Source: an uncultured bacterium (GTDB lineage: Bacteria; Cyanobacteriota; Vampirovibrionia; Gastranaerophilales; Gastranaerophilaceae). Taken from it: a DNA stretch of 32,123 bases. The position numbers were made by a program, and so were the translations under genes. Shown piece by piece: positions 1-7,613 of the stretch (its first letter is position 1; each line of letters starts with the position of its first letter). The stretch is taken from contig ONTD01000018.1 of NCBI GenBank assembly GCA_900320675.1, positions 1 through 32,123 on the forward strand. Reading direction: 5' to 3'. Under the pieces are notes generated by a model. That model was not told the origin of the DNA. It was given only the letters and a program-made list of their open reading frames with translations, and searched no databases.

Positions 1-60
1 ATTAATTTATAAAACTGGTAACAAATTTATTGGGGTATTTTATAACAATATACCTCACAA

Positions 61-89
61 TTGCCACGCTCAAGTTTAATTGATATAAT
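61..89 (+). promoter_or_regulatory. uvrC promoter, apparently leaderless
   Basis: A near-consensus sigma-70 promoter is visible: -35 TTGCCA at 61-66, a 17-bp spacer and -10 TATAAT at 84-89. With the usual geometry, +1 falls at position 96, which is the A of the uvrC ATG. There is no Shine-Dalgarno sequence between the -10 and the start codon, so the transcript is predicted to begin at the start codon. The box match is seen directly; the transcription start is inferred. Confidence 0.7.
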
Positions 90-95
90 ACAGTT

Positions 96-1763
96 ATGAA
101 TGAGCAATTAAAACAAACACTAAAATTGCTGCCGTCTCTACCAGGCTGCTACATATATTACAACAAAGATAACGAAATAATTTATGTCGGCAAAGCAAAA
201 ATTCTTAAACGTCGGGTTATGAGTTATTTTAACCGAAAACACCACGATAGTGTAAAAGTTAATGTACTGGTATCTCAGATTGAGCGTATGGAATATATAA
301 TAACAAACACAGAAGTCGAAGCGCTCATACTCGAAAATCACTTAATAAAAAAGCATAAACCAAAATACAATATTCTTCTTAAAGATGATAAAAAATATCC
401 GTATTTCCTTATTACGGATGAAGATTTTCCGCGAATAACAGTTGTACGCAAGAAAAATCTTAATCCTGAAAAAGGGCGTTATTACGGGCCTTATACTGAC
501 ATAAGAGCCATGTATGCGACTTTAGATTTTCTGAAAAAGATTTTTCCGCTCAAACAGTGTAAAACTCCAAAATTCAAAGATCGTCCTTGCCTGTATTACC
601 AAATAGGAAGGTGTATGGCACCTTGTCAGGGGCTGGTATCAAGCGATGAATATAAAAACCTTGTCCGGCAAGCAGAATTATTTTTATCCGGTAAGCAATC
701 CGAACTCATAAAACAAATTGAAGACGAGATGAATAAATATGCCGCTTCCGAGCAATACGAAAAAGCTGCCCGTATGAGAGACAGTTTATTTGATTTGAAA
801 AAAACACTTGAAAAACAAAAAGTTGTGTATGAAAATACCAAACTCAATGAAGATGTAATTTCGATGCTTAATGAAGACGGAATTTTTGCAATAGTCATAT
901 TAATGATTAGAGAAGGCAGACTAATAGATAAAAAAGATTTTACGTATGACGTGGAAGCAGAAGACAGGAGCGAATTTTTTGCAACATTTTTCAAGGATTA
1001 TTACAACACACTTGCCTTAGAGTTTCCGGACAGGATTGTATCTAATGAACTTGAAGCGGTCGGCGAAAAACCGCTGTATGAAGAATGGCTAAATATAATA
1101 TCAGGTAAAAAAGTCAAAATCAGTTACGGCAAATCAGCACAAGGAAAAGAACTTCAAATGCTCGCAGATAAAAATGCCAGAATCGTTCTTGATAATGCAA
1201 AAATTAAAAAAATGGTAAAGATTAATGAGGATTTCAACGAAATTGGTTCGTACTTAGCTGAAAAATTAAAGCTCAAAAACTTTCCGCACCGCATGGAGTG
1301 CTACGATATATCACACATTCAAGGAACTAACACCGTAGCCTCAATGGTTACGTTTATAAACGGTCTACCAAAAAAAAGCGAATACAGGAAATTTAAAGTC
1401 AGCAGCACAGAAGGAAAACCTGATGATTTCCAATCAATGAAAGAAGTATTGAGCAGAAGATTTAGCCATCTCGGAGATGAGAAAAAATGGGCAAAACCTG
1501 ATTTGATAATAATTGACGGCGGAAAAGGGCAGCTCTCCAGCGTAATGGAAATAGTAGAAGAAATGGGTATAACGGGAATTGATATTGTTAGTTTGGCAAA
1601 ACGGGAAGAAGAAGTATTTTTGCCTAAACAGTCAAAATCCGTACTTTTACCGAGAGACTCAGGAGCTTTGTATGTCGTCCAGAGAATAAGGGACGAAGCA
1701 CACAGATTTGCCATTACATATCACCGAAAACTCCGCGGTAAAAGTGCGCTACAACAAAAATAA
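96..1763 (+). CDS. uvrC: UvrABC excinuclease subunit C, without C-terminal HhH domain
   Basis: UvrC makes both incisions around UvrB-bound DNA lesions in nucleotide excision repair. The N-terminal GIY-YIG nuclease is present (LPGCYIYY at 15-22, YVGKAK at 30-35, LILEN at 77-81). A UVR coiled-coil motif that contacts UvrB lies near residues 205-235, preceded by the Cys-containing segment CLYYQIGRCMAPC. The C-terminal RNase H-like nuclease is also present (ECYDISH, LIIIDGGKGQL, RDEAHRFAITYHRK). The protein stops at 555 aa, just after HRKLRGKSALQ, where family members normally enter the tandem helix-hairpin-helix domain. The following bases encode no HhH in any frame. The start is the ATG placed exactly at the predicted +1. 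Both catalytic domains look intact, so it is probably functional. Confidence 0.96.
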   Translation: MNEQLKQTLKLLPSLPGCYIYYNKDNEIIYVGKAKILKRRVMSYFNRKHHDSVKVNVLVSQIERMEYIITNTEVEALILENHLIKKHKPKYNILLKDDKKYPYFLITDEDFPRITVVRKKNLNPEKGRYYGPYTDIRAMYATLDFLKKIFPLKQCKTPKFKDRPCLYYQIGRCMAPCQGLVSSDEYKNLVRQAELFLSGKQSELIKQIEDEMNKYAASEQYEKAARMRDSLFDLKKTLEKQKVVYENTKLNEDVISMLNEDGIFAIVILMIREGRLIDKKDFTYDVEAEDRSEFFATFFKDYYNTLALEFPDRIVSNELEAVGEKPLYEEWLNIISGKKVKISYGKSAQGKELQMLADKNARIVLDNAKIKKMVKINEDFNEIGSYLAEKLKLKNFPHRMECYDISHIQGTNTVASMVTFINGLPKKSEYRKFKVSSTEGKPDDFQSMKEVLSRRFSHLGDEKKWAKPDLIIIDGGKGQLSSVMEIVEEMGITGIDIVSLAKREEEVFLPKQSKSVLLPRDSGALYVVQRIRDEAHRFAITYHRKLRGKSALQQK

Positions 1764-1813
1764 AATTAAAACTTATATACTCTCAAACTTTAGAAATATT
1801 TTATAACTTTTTA

Positions 1814-1841
1814 TTGTTAAAATTTTGTTTACATTTATAAA
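1814..1841 (+). promoter_or_regulatory. candidate promoter of symporter/ACT pair
   Basis: TTGTTA at 1814-1819 and TATAAA at 1836-1841 are separated by 16 bp. This is a plausible sigma-70 promoter that would leave a leader of roughly 90 nt before the symporter gene. The region is very AT-rich, so chance matches are likely; the assignment is tentative. Confidence 0.35.
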
Positions 1842-1870
1842 TAGGGTTCTTGTTTTTGGTAAAATGTGAA

Positions 1871-1917
1871 AGTCGGAGATTTTCGATGATATTTATGGAG
1901 CAAAAATGCCCCCGATT
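1871..1917 (+). promoter_or_regulatory. structured 5' leader of the symporter gene
   Basis: The leader can fold with an outer helix (AGTCGG at 1871-1876 with CCGATT at 1912-1917, including one G-U pair) and an inner hairpin (GGAGCA at 1897-1902, AAAA loop, TGCCCC at 1907-1912, one mismatch). The two helices share one base. The Shine-Dalgarno AAAGGA at 1924-1929 lies just downstream. It lacks the conserved elements of the glycine riboswitch, which often controls such transporters, and I recognise no other known class. Confidence 0.3.
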
Positions 1918-1936
1918 TAATACGAAAGGATTTTAA

Positions 1937-3481
1937 ATGAAGAGACTTTTAATTGCACTGTTTACAATTTTATCAACCATACAAAGTGCAAATGCAATGA
2001 ATATAGATGCATTTTTAGATAAACATGTGGCTCCGGTTTCAAACCGAGTTTCAGATATAATATTTTTTCCGGTAAATATAGCCGGAACATCTATTCCTAT
2101 AGTAATTTTATGGATATTGTTCGGCGGACTGTTTTTCGCATTTTATTTAAGAGGGATAGCCGTATGGGGCTTATCTGAATCCTTCAGAATATTAAAAACT
2201 CCCGCACAAAAGAATTCCGATGGAGGAGGAGAAGTTTCTCCTTTACAGTCATTGATGACAGCTTTATCCGGAACTATTGGGCTCGGAAGTATAGCAGGTG
2301 TTGCAATATCAATATCAATAGGTGGTCCCGGCGCGGTATTTTGGATGTTTATAGGCGCATTACTTGGTATGGCTTTAAAATTTGTAGAAGCTGCTTTGGC
2401 AATTAAATACAGAAGATTTAACCTTGACGGTTCAATTTCAGGCGGTCCGATGCACTATATGGCACATGGGCTTACCAGAAAGAAAATGAGATGGCTCGGA
2501 CAACCTTTATCGGTTTTATTTGCAATTCTTTGTATCGGTGCAGGTTTGGCAGGCGGAAATATGATACAAATTAACCAAACGGCACAACAAATCGTAAATG
2601 TTACGGGCGGAGCAGACGGATTTATGGGTGATAAAATGTGGCTCGTCGGGCTTATCACGGCAATAGTTCTGGGAATAATAATTATCGGCGGGATTAAACA
2701 GATTGCAAAAGTTGCAGAAAAAGTTATACCGTTTATGTGCGTATTATATGTTATTGGCGGATTGTTCGTAATAATAGTAAATATTCAGAATTTAGGACAC
2801 GCCCTTTCTACGATTTGCACAGAAGCGTTTCACCCAAGTGCTGCATACGGCGGATTTGTCGGAGTAATCATTGCAGGTTTGAGGCGTTCGGTGCAAACTA
2901 ACGAAGCCGGCACCGGTTCTGCACCGATTGCATATGCTACCGCACAAACAAAAGAGCCTATCTCTTTAGGTTTTGTATCACTTACAGAACCGTTGTTTAC
3001 AGGTTTAATTTGCTTATTAACTGCAACAATAATTATTATCACAAATTCATACGTAGGTGTTAAAGGCGTAAACGGTATTCAATTAACCTCAGGAGCTTTT
3101 GAAACAGTATTTAGCTGGTTCCCATACTTGCTGGCGGTTGTTGTTGTTCTGTTCGCCGTTACAACAATACTATCGTGGGCATATTATTCCCTTAAAGCAT
3201 GGAATTTCCTTGTAGGGGAAGGTAAAAGAAGAACATTAATTTTCCAATTCGTATTTTTATCATTCACCGTTATCGGTTCGGTTATGAATGTCAGCTCGGT
3301 TATTAATCTTACCGACGCAATGATGATTGGAATGTCTGTTCCTAACATTATAACTATGTATATTCTCGCACCGGAAATAAAGAAAGATTTGGCAGAATAT
3401 TGCAGAAAACATCAGATAGGTAAGTTAATTAATCGTGATTGGTTAAAACCTGTTGCGATTGGAGTTGAGGAGAATAAATAA
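1937..3481 (+). CDS. Sodium:alanine/glycine symporter, AGCS family
   Basis: This is a polytopic inner-membrane protein of 514 aa predicted to take up alanine or glycine with Na+. AGCS hallmarks are present: GSIAGVAISISIGGPGAVFWM, an N-proximal membrane segment with the family GGPGAVFWM motif; SGGPMHYM; and RSVQTNEAGTGSAPIAYA, the family NEAGxGSAPIA motif. About ten hydrophobic segments are visible. The N-terminus (MKRLLIALFTILSTIQSANA) looks like a cleavable signal peptide ending in an AxA-type site, which is unusual for this family. Shine-Dalgarno AAAGGA sits 7 nt before the ATG. Its stop overlaps the ATG of the next gene by one base, so the two are probably translationally coupled. The exact amino acid carried cannot be read from sequence. 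Confidence 0.93.
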   Translation: MKRLLIALFTILSTIQSANAMNIDAFLDKHVAPVSNRVSDIIFFPVNIAGTSIPIVILWILFGGLFFAFYLRGIAVWGLSESFRILKTPAQKNSDGGGEVSPLQSLMTALSGTIGLGSIAGVAISISIGGPGAVFWMFIGALLGMALKFVEAALAIKYRRFNLDGSISGGPMHYMAHGLTRKKMRWLGQPLSVLFAILCIGAGLAGGNMIQINQTAQQIVNVTGGADGFMGDKMWLVGLITAIVLGIIIIGGIKQIAKVAEKVIPFMCVLYVIGGLFVIIVNIQNLGHALSTICTEAFHPSAAYGGFVGVIIAGLRRSVQTNEAGTGSAPIAYATAQTKEPISLGFVSLTEPLFTGLICLLTATIIIITNSYVGVKGVNGIQLTSGAFETVFSWFPYLLAVVVVLFAVTTILSWAYYSLKAWNFLVGEGKRRTLIFQFVFLSFTVIGSVMNVSSVINLTDAMMIGMSVPNIITMYILAPEIKKDLAEYCRKHQIGKLINRDWLKPVAIGVEENK

Positions 3482-3759
3482 TGTCTGAACAACAAATTAT
3501 CGTAACGGTTCAAGGTGTAGACAAAGTTGGTATTGTCGCAAAAGTTACATCCGTTTTAGCTCAATACGACGTCAATATTGAAGATATTAAACAAACATTA
3601 ATGCAAGGACACTTTGTCATGTTTATGCTCGGAGATATTGAAAAATCCAAATATTCATTCAAAGAGATAAAAGATGCACTATTGAAAACCGGCGAAGAAC
3701 TCGGTATGGAAATATGGGTGCAGAGAAAAGAAATAGTTGATAATATGCACATTATCTAA
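3481..3759 (+). CDS. Small ACT-domain protein, UPF0237 type
   Basis: This 92-aa protein is essentially one ACT domain. It opens with IVTVQGVDKVGIVAKVTSVLAQYDVNI, the beta-alpha pattern with the ligand-site glycine region of ACT folds, and ends with a strand EIWVQRKEI. It resembles the stand-alone UPF0237 family, whose biochemical role is not established; ACT domains usually bind amino acids. A GAGGAG ribosome-binding site (3467-3472) lies inside the end of the symporter gene, and the ATG overlaps that gene's TAA. Coupling to an amino-acid symporter suggests, as inference only, a sensor or modulator of amino-acid uptake. A strong terminator follows. Confidence 0.85.
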   Translation: MSEQQIIVTVQGVDKVGIVAKVTSVLAQYDVNIEDIKQTLMQGHFVMFMLGDIEKSKYSFKEIKDALLKTGEELGMEIWVQRKEIVDNMHII

Positions 3760-3764
3760 CTAAT

Positions 3765-3795
3765 AAAAAGGCTATCTTTAAAAGATAGCCTTTTT
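3765..3795. terminator. Bidirectional rho-independent terminator
   Basis: A 13-bp stem, AAAAAGGCTATCT at 3765-3777 and its complement at 3783-3795, encloses a TTAAA loop. A T-run closes the stem on the + strand, and the A-run gives a T-run on the - strand. It lies between the convergent ACT-domain and zinc-ribbon genes and can serve both. Confidence 0.9.
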
Positions 3796-3798
3796 AAA

Positions 3799-4086
3799 TT
3801 ATTCATTAGTTTCTTGCTGATTTTCTTTTTCAAAACATTCTTTACAGAAAACTTCTTTTCCCGGAATAGGTCTGAACGGAACCTGAGTTTGAGCCCCGCA
3901 TTTTGAACATACAGCATCGTGCATTCTACGGCCTCTTCTGTTTGCTTGTCTACGTTTTTTTCTGCATTCAGGACATCTTTTTGGTTTGTTTACAAGCCCT
4001 TTTTCCGCATAAAATTCTTGTTCGCCAACCGTGAAAACAAATTCACTGCCGCAGTCTTCACACACGAGTTTTTCATCTTCGTACAT
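3799..4086 (-). CDS. Small zinc-ribbon protein with CxxC-x17-CxxC motif
   Basis: A 95-aa protein with two four-cysteine zinc-binding units. The first is CEDC...CPEC with 25 residues between the pairs. A basic linker follows (KKRRQANRRGRRMHD). The second unit is CSKC then exactly 17 residues then CKEC, the pattern named CxxC-x17-CxxC in bacterial annotation. I chose the start at 4086 because AGGAG lies about 8 nt upstream; an in-frame start at 4122 has no such site. It has its own consensus promoter and shares the terminator at 3765-3795. Zinc ribbons plus a basic segment suggest nucleic-acid binding, but function is unknown. Confidence 0.85.
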   Translation of the reverse strand: MYEDEKLVCEDCGSEFVFTVGEQEFYAEKGLVNKPKRCPECRKKRRQANRRGRRMHDAVCSKCGAQTQVPFRPIPGKEVFCKECFEKENQQETNE

Positions 4087-4155
4087 TTTTGTGTCTCCTA
4101 AGTTAATAAAGTTAATTGTCAAAGTAAATAATTTTCTTACCTACTCCATTGTGTA

Positions 4156-4184
4156 ATTATACAGTATAACGTCATTTTGTGCAA
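4156..4184 (-). promoter_or_regulatory. Promoter of the zinc-ribbon gene
   Basis: On the - strand, TTGCAC (4184-4179) and TATAAT (4161-4156) are separated by 17 bp, close to the sigma-70 consensus. The predicted start near 4149 gives a leader of about 63 nt before the ATG at 4086. Confidence 0.7.
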
Positions 4185-4275
4185 GTAGGCAATTTATAAA
4201 CTTCATACGGACATATGATTTAATTAGTAACATTATTATCCATAATAGAACGAGATAATATTTAGGGTTGTAGCT

Positions 4276-5112
4276 ATGACAACAATTCAAGAAATAATAA
4301 AAATACTTACGGATGCCGGTATTGAACCTAATGAAGCGAATATTGAAGTAAGAATGCTTATTGAACATTTTTGCGGATATTCAACAAAAGATATCATATT
4401 AGGTAAAAAACTTACCGCTGAAAAGCTTGAAATTGTAAAAGAAAAAGCACTTCAACGAGCCAAAACCCGCAAACCCATTCAACATATAATAGGATTTGCA
4501 GACTTTATGGGTGAAAAATTTATAGTAAATCCGTCTGTATTAATTCCGCGTGATGAAACTGAAATACTTGTCAGAAAAGCAATAGAAATTATTAACAATA
4601 ACAAACTAAAAACAGCTTTAGATGTCGGAACCGGCAGCGGATGTATAGCTTGTATGGTAGCTAAATACACTGATTGCCAAATTATAGGGCTTGATATTTC
4701 TAACGAAGCTCTTCAAACAGCACTAAACAACGCATCAAGGCTTAATCTGTATAACAAAGCAATATTTAGAAAATCAGATTTATTTTCTAACGTAAAACCT
4801 TCTGAAAAATTTGATATAATCATTTCAAATCCCCCATACATACCGCTAAGACTAAAAGACTCCTTGCAGCCTGAAGTAATGTATGATCCCGCAGAGGCGC
4901 TTTTTACGGAAGATGAAGATGGGGTAAATTTTTATTCACGGATAGCTTCCAAAGCACCTGAGATATTAAACTCCAGCGGGTTCATACTTTTTGAAATCGG
5001 AATTAATCAAGCGGTTACCGTCTCTAAGTACTTAAGTGATAACGGATTTTCCAATATCGAAATAATAAAAGATTTATCCGGCATAGATAGAGTGATATCC
5101 GCTCAATTATAG
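4276..5112 (+). CDS. prmC: Peptide chain release factor N5-glutamine methyltransferase
   Basis: PrmC (HemK) methylates the glutamine of the GGQ motif in release factors RF1 and RF2, using S-adenosylmethionine. The 278-aa protein has the usual helical N-terminal substrate domain, LDVGTGSGC (115-123) as the SAM-binding loop, the acidic LGLD-type loop (GLD 138-140), and the NPPY catalytic motif at 185-188. ATG at 4276 follows AGGG at 4264-4267. A -10-like GATAAT/TAATAT lies at 4254-4261 without a good -35. Intact and of normal length. The gene ends about 150 bp before the convergent rseP; no clear terminator of its own is visible. Confidence 0.95.
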   Translation: MTTIQEIIKILTDAGIEPNEANIEVRMLIEHFCGYSTKDIILGKKLTAEKLEIVKEKALQRAKTRKPIQHIIGFADFMGEKFIVNPSVLIPRDETEILVRKAIEIINNNKLKTALDVGTGSGCIACMVAKYTDCQIIGLDISNEALQTALNNASRLNLYNKAIFRKSDLFSNVKPSEKFDIIISNPPYIPLRLKDSLQPEVMYDPAEALFTEDEDGVNFYSRIASKAPEILNSSGFILFEIGINQAVTVSKYLSDNGFSNIEIIKDLSGIDRVISAQL

Positions 5113-5192
5113 TATTTTTATATTATTTCTTGACGATTAATTATTAATTTTAATTCCGTTTTAATTATACACCCGCAAATTTTTGTGTCAAC

Positions 5193-5233
5193 AAAAAACG
5201 GAGATAAACTTAATAAAATTTCATCTATCTCCG
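5193..5233 (-). terminator. Terminator downstream of rseP
   Basis: Read on the - strand, CGGAGATA (5233-5226) pairs with TATCTCCG (5206-5199) across a loop of about 19 nt that can extend the stem partly. A six-T run (5198-5193) follows directly. It lies about 30 bp after the rseP stop codon. Confidence 0.8.
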
Positions 5234-5262
5234 ATATTATATTATTTGTAATAACAGTTAAA

Positions 5263-6630
5263 TTAAAGTTTTTTCATAACTAATGCATAGATATCGTTGA
5301 AACAAACAACCACCATAAGCACAATCAACAAAATAAAGAAGAATGTACCGATTTTGTCTATTGTCTCTTCATCGAGGCGTTTACCTCTAATTTTTTCGAT
5401 AATCAAAAACATTACATGCCCGCCATCTAATGCAGGTATAGGTAAGAAATTAATAATAGCCAAATCCAAAGAAATAATAGCCGTCAAAAGTAGTCCTGAA
5501 AATATACCGCTCGCTTGGATAACATCCCCGCCAACTTTTGTAATTGCAATAATACCGTGTAATTCACTCATAGGAATTTTACCGGCAAAAATTTGATACA
5601 AGCCGTACACAAGCATAACTGTCTGATTCCACAAGTACTTTGTGCTTGCTTTTAAAACAGACATAGGACCGGTAACCTTTGTCGTAACCTCTTCTATCTT
5701 CATGCTTATCCCAATAGTACCTTCTTCATTAGGATAAACTTTGTTCAATTTAACCTTTTTACCATCTCTTAATACAGTAATATTAATAGGGCATCCGGCA
5801 TCAGTTAGGGCGTAAGCAACGTCATTTAAAGTATAGGTTCCATCGGAAACTATATAACTTTTGTTCACAAGAAGGTCTCTCATTGCCTTTTGGGTAGGAT
5901 TTAATTCTATACGTTTATCTTTATATTTTTCAAGACCTCTCAAAACGTCTTTATTTAATTTAAACGGACTTTCATCAACACGAGCCGGAAGTTTAATAAT
6001 TACATCATTCGGAATAACTTCATCTCTTGTAAATGCAATATTTACAGATTTTAAATTCTTATATGTTCTTTCCAAATCCTCAGCGAGAATTTTACCATCA
6101 TTAAGCTTACTTAATTGTGCATACATTTTTATGGCACTGTGATTTGTAATCTTTGAACCGTTTATTTCAATAATCCGGTCTCCGGACTTTATTCCCGAAT
6201 TCCATATTGACTCAGCTTTAGGAGCAACAATATCTTTTACCGACACATTATAAACGCCCGACGGCAGCTTGCCCCACATACAAGCGGTAAGTACGACAAA
6301 AAATAACGCACAGACAACATTTGCAAACACCCCTGCAGAAACTACCACCAAACGTTGATAAATAGGTCTGTTCATAAATCTGTCCGGTGAATCGGCAGGT
6401 AAATTTAAATCTTTATCGTCATCAGGGAATGCAACATATCCGCCCAACAAAAATGCGTGAACTAAAACTTCCAAATCGCCAAACTTCTTACTCCACAGAG
6501 TTGGTCCTATCGGAAGTCCAAATCCGAATTTTGAAACCCGCATTTTGAACATCTTTGCCGCAAGGAAGTGTCCGGCCTCATGAACAAGTATTAACACGCT
6601 TAAAAGTAGTATCATTATGATAATAGACAT
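5263..6630 (-). CDS. rseP: RseP-type site-2 zinc metalloprotease (M50B)
   Basis: This is an intramembrane protease that cleaves membrane-bound anti-sigma factors or signal peptides. The HEAGH zinc motif is at 17-21 in the first membrane segment, and the third zinc ligand is in the LPIPALDGGH motif near residue 398. Hydrophobic segments lie around 1-22, 88-112, 375-400 and 425-450. The PDZ region after GIKSGDRIIEINGSKI is longer than usual: about 90 extra residues separate its two halves (resuming near PINITVLRDGKKVKLNKV). The start has an AGGGG site. It begins 22 bp after the speE stop and is probably co-transcribed with it, and it ends at a strong terminator. In many bacteria rseP sits beside cdsA, but not here. 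Confidence 0.94.
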   Translation of the reverse strand: MSIIIMILLLSVLILVHEAGHFLAAKMFKMRVSKFGFGLPIGPTLWSKKFGDLEVLVHAFLLGGYVAFPDDDKDLNLPADSPDRFMNRPIYQRLVVVSAGVFANVVCALFFVVLTACMWGKLPSGVYNVSVKDIVAPKAESIWNSGIKSGDRIIEINGSKITNHSAIKMYAQLSKLNDGKILAEDLERTYKNLKSVNIAFTRDEVIPNDVIIKLPARVDESPFKLNKDVLRGLEKYKDKRIELNPTQKAMRDLLVNKSYIVSDGTYTLNDVAYALTDAGCPINITVLRDGKKVKLNKVYPNEEGTIGISMKIEEVTTKVTGPMSVLKASTKYLWNQTVMLVYGLYQIFAGKIPMSELHGIIAITKVGGDVIQASGIFSGLLLTAIISLDLAIINFLPIPALDGGHVMFLIIEKIRGKRLDEETIDKIGTFFFILLIVLMVVVCFNDIYALVMKKL

Positions 6631-6652
6631 GTATTTCCCCTTTTTTGTAAAA

Positions 6653-7504
6653 TTATAAAAGTTCCTTCAGATAATTCGGCAGAGCAAATCTCGCCATATG
6701 ATAATCTTTGTTGTAGATTTTACAAGTTTTAACTATATCCGGATATCTGTCCTCAGCGAAGTATGAAAGCGGTTTAACACTTTGCGAGCAGAACGCCCAA
6801 GCCCAATATCCGCCGGGATATGTCGGAATATTAGATGTATACGTTGCACAAATAGGGAACACCTTATTTAGCTGGACATACATTTTTCTGACAGATTCAG
6901 CCTGAGCAAAAGGAGATTCCGATTGGGCAACCATAATGCCGCCTTCTTTTAATGAATTTTTGACATTTGTATAAAATTCATCAGTAAACAAACCTTCCCC
7001 GGGTCCCATAGGATCTGTAGAATCAATGAGAACTATATCAAATTGATTTTTCTTATCTTTTATATATTCAATGGCATCTTGAACCAAAATTTCCACTCTC
7101 GGATCATCCAATCCGCATGAAATTGTAGGTAAGAATTCTTTGCAGGCATCAATTACCATACCGTCAATTTCGCACAAAACAACATGTTTAACTGTTTTGT
7201 GTTTCAAAACTTCTCTTACCGTACCTCCATCACCGCCACCTATAACAAGCACCGTTTCAGGATTTTTGTGCTGCATCATCGGAATATGAGCAATCATCTC
7301 ATGATAATGAAACTCATCCCCCTCAGTTGTCATCATCAAATCATCGAGAGTTAATACTCTGCCAAGAGTACTGTCTGTTTCAAACACCTCAACTTTTTGG
7401 AATTCAGATTGTTTAGAGAACAACATCTTTCCGGCTTTTATTGCAATACCGAAACCATTCGGTGTAATTTCATGGTAATATCCGTTTTCTATACCGTTTT
7501 TCAC
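6653..7504 (-). CDS. speE: Spermidine synthase (polyamine aminopropyltransferase)
   Basis: Transfers an aminopropyl group from decarboxylated S-adenosylmethionine to putrescine or a related amine. The 283-aa protein shows the N-terminal strand region, HYHEM (66-70), the nucleotide loop VIGGGDGG (87-94), the acidic CEID (111-114) and the catalytic DSTDPMGPGEGLF (161-173, Asp161 and Asp164). The start codon is GTG at 7504, supported by GGAG 9 nt upstream; the nearby upstream ATG runs into a stop after three codons. Amine specificity cannot be judged. No SAM decarboxylase gene is in the window. It is followed after 22 bp by rseP; a 25-bp palindrome lies upstream. Confidence 0.95.
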   Translation of the reverse strand: MKNGIENGYYHEITPNGFGIAIKAGKMLFSKQSEFQKVEVFETDSTLGRVLTLDDLMMTTEGDEFHYHEMIAHIPMMQHKNPETVLVIGGGDGGTVREVLKHKTVKHVVLCEIDGMVIDACKEFLPTISCGLDDPRVEILVQDAIEYIKDKKNQFDIVLIDSTDPMGPGEGLFTDEFYTNVKNSLKEGGIMVAQSESPFAQAESVRKMYVQLNKVFPICATYTSNIPTYPGGYWAWAFCSQSVKPLSYFAEDRYPDIVKTCKIYNKDYHMARFALPNYLKELL

Positions 7505-7564
7505 TTATACATTCTCCCTAATACTATGGACTTTATTATTTTAACATGGAAAAAATTTTTGCAT

Positions 7565-7589
7565 TAATAAATTATCTGATAATTTATTA
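7565..7589. promoter_or_regulatory. 25-bp perfect palindrome upstream of speE
   Basis: Two 12-bp arms, TAATAAATTATC at 7565-7576 and its exact reverse complement at 7578-7589, flank a single T. The palindrome lies in the 109-bp gap between the dCMP deaminase and speE. It could be an operator for speE, or an AT-rich hairpin ending the upstream transcript: on the - strand a T-run follows, but only after about 9 nt. It does not match a regulator box that I can name with confidence. Confidence 0.45.
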
Positions 7590-7613
7590 CAAGGTATTAA
7601 CTAATACTCAAAG

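Noticed and set aside
1755-1860. Frameshift that removed the UvrC HhH domain
   Set aside because: No HhH-like sequence can be read in any frame after the stop; the DNA becomes AT-rich non-coding.
1849-1936. Glycine riboswitch before the symporter gene
   Set aside because: The conserved glycine aptamer core sequences are absent; only simple helices are visible.
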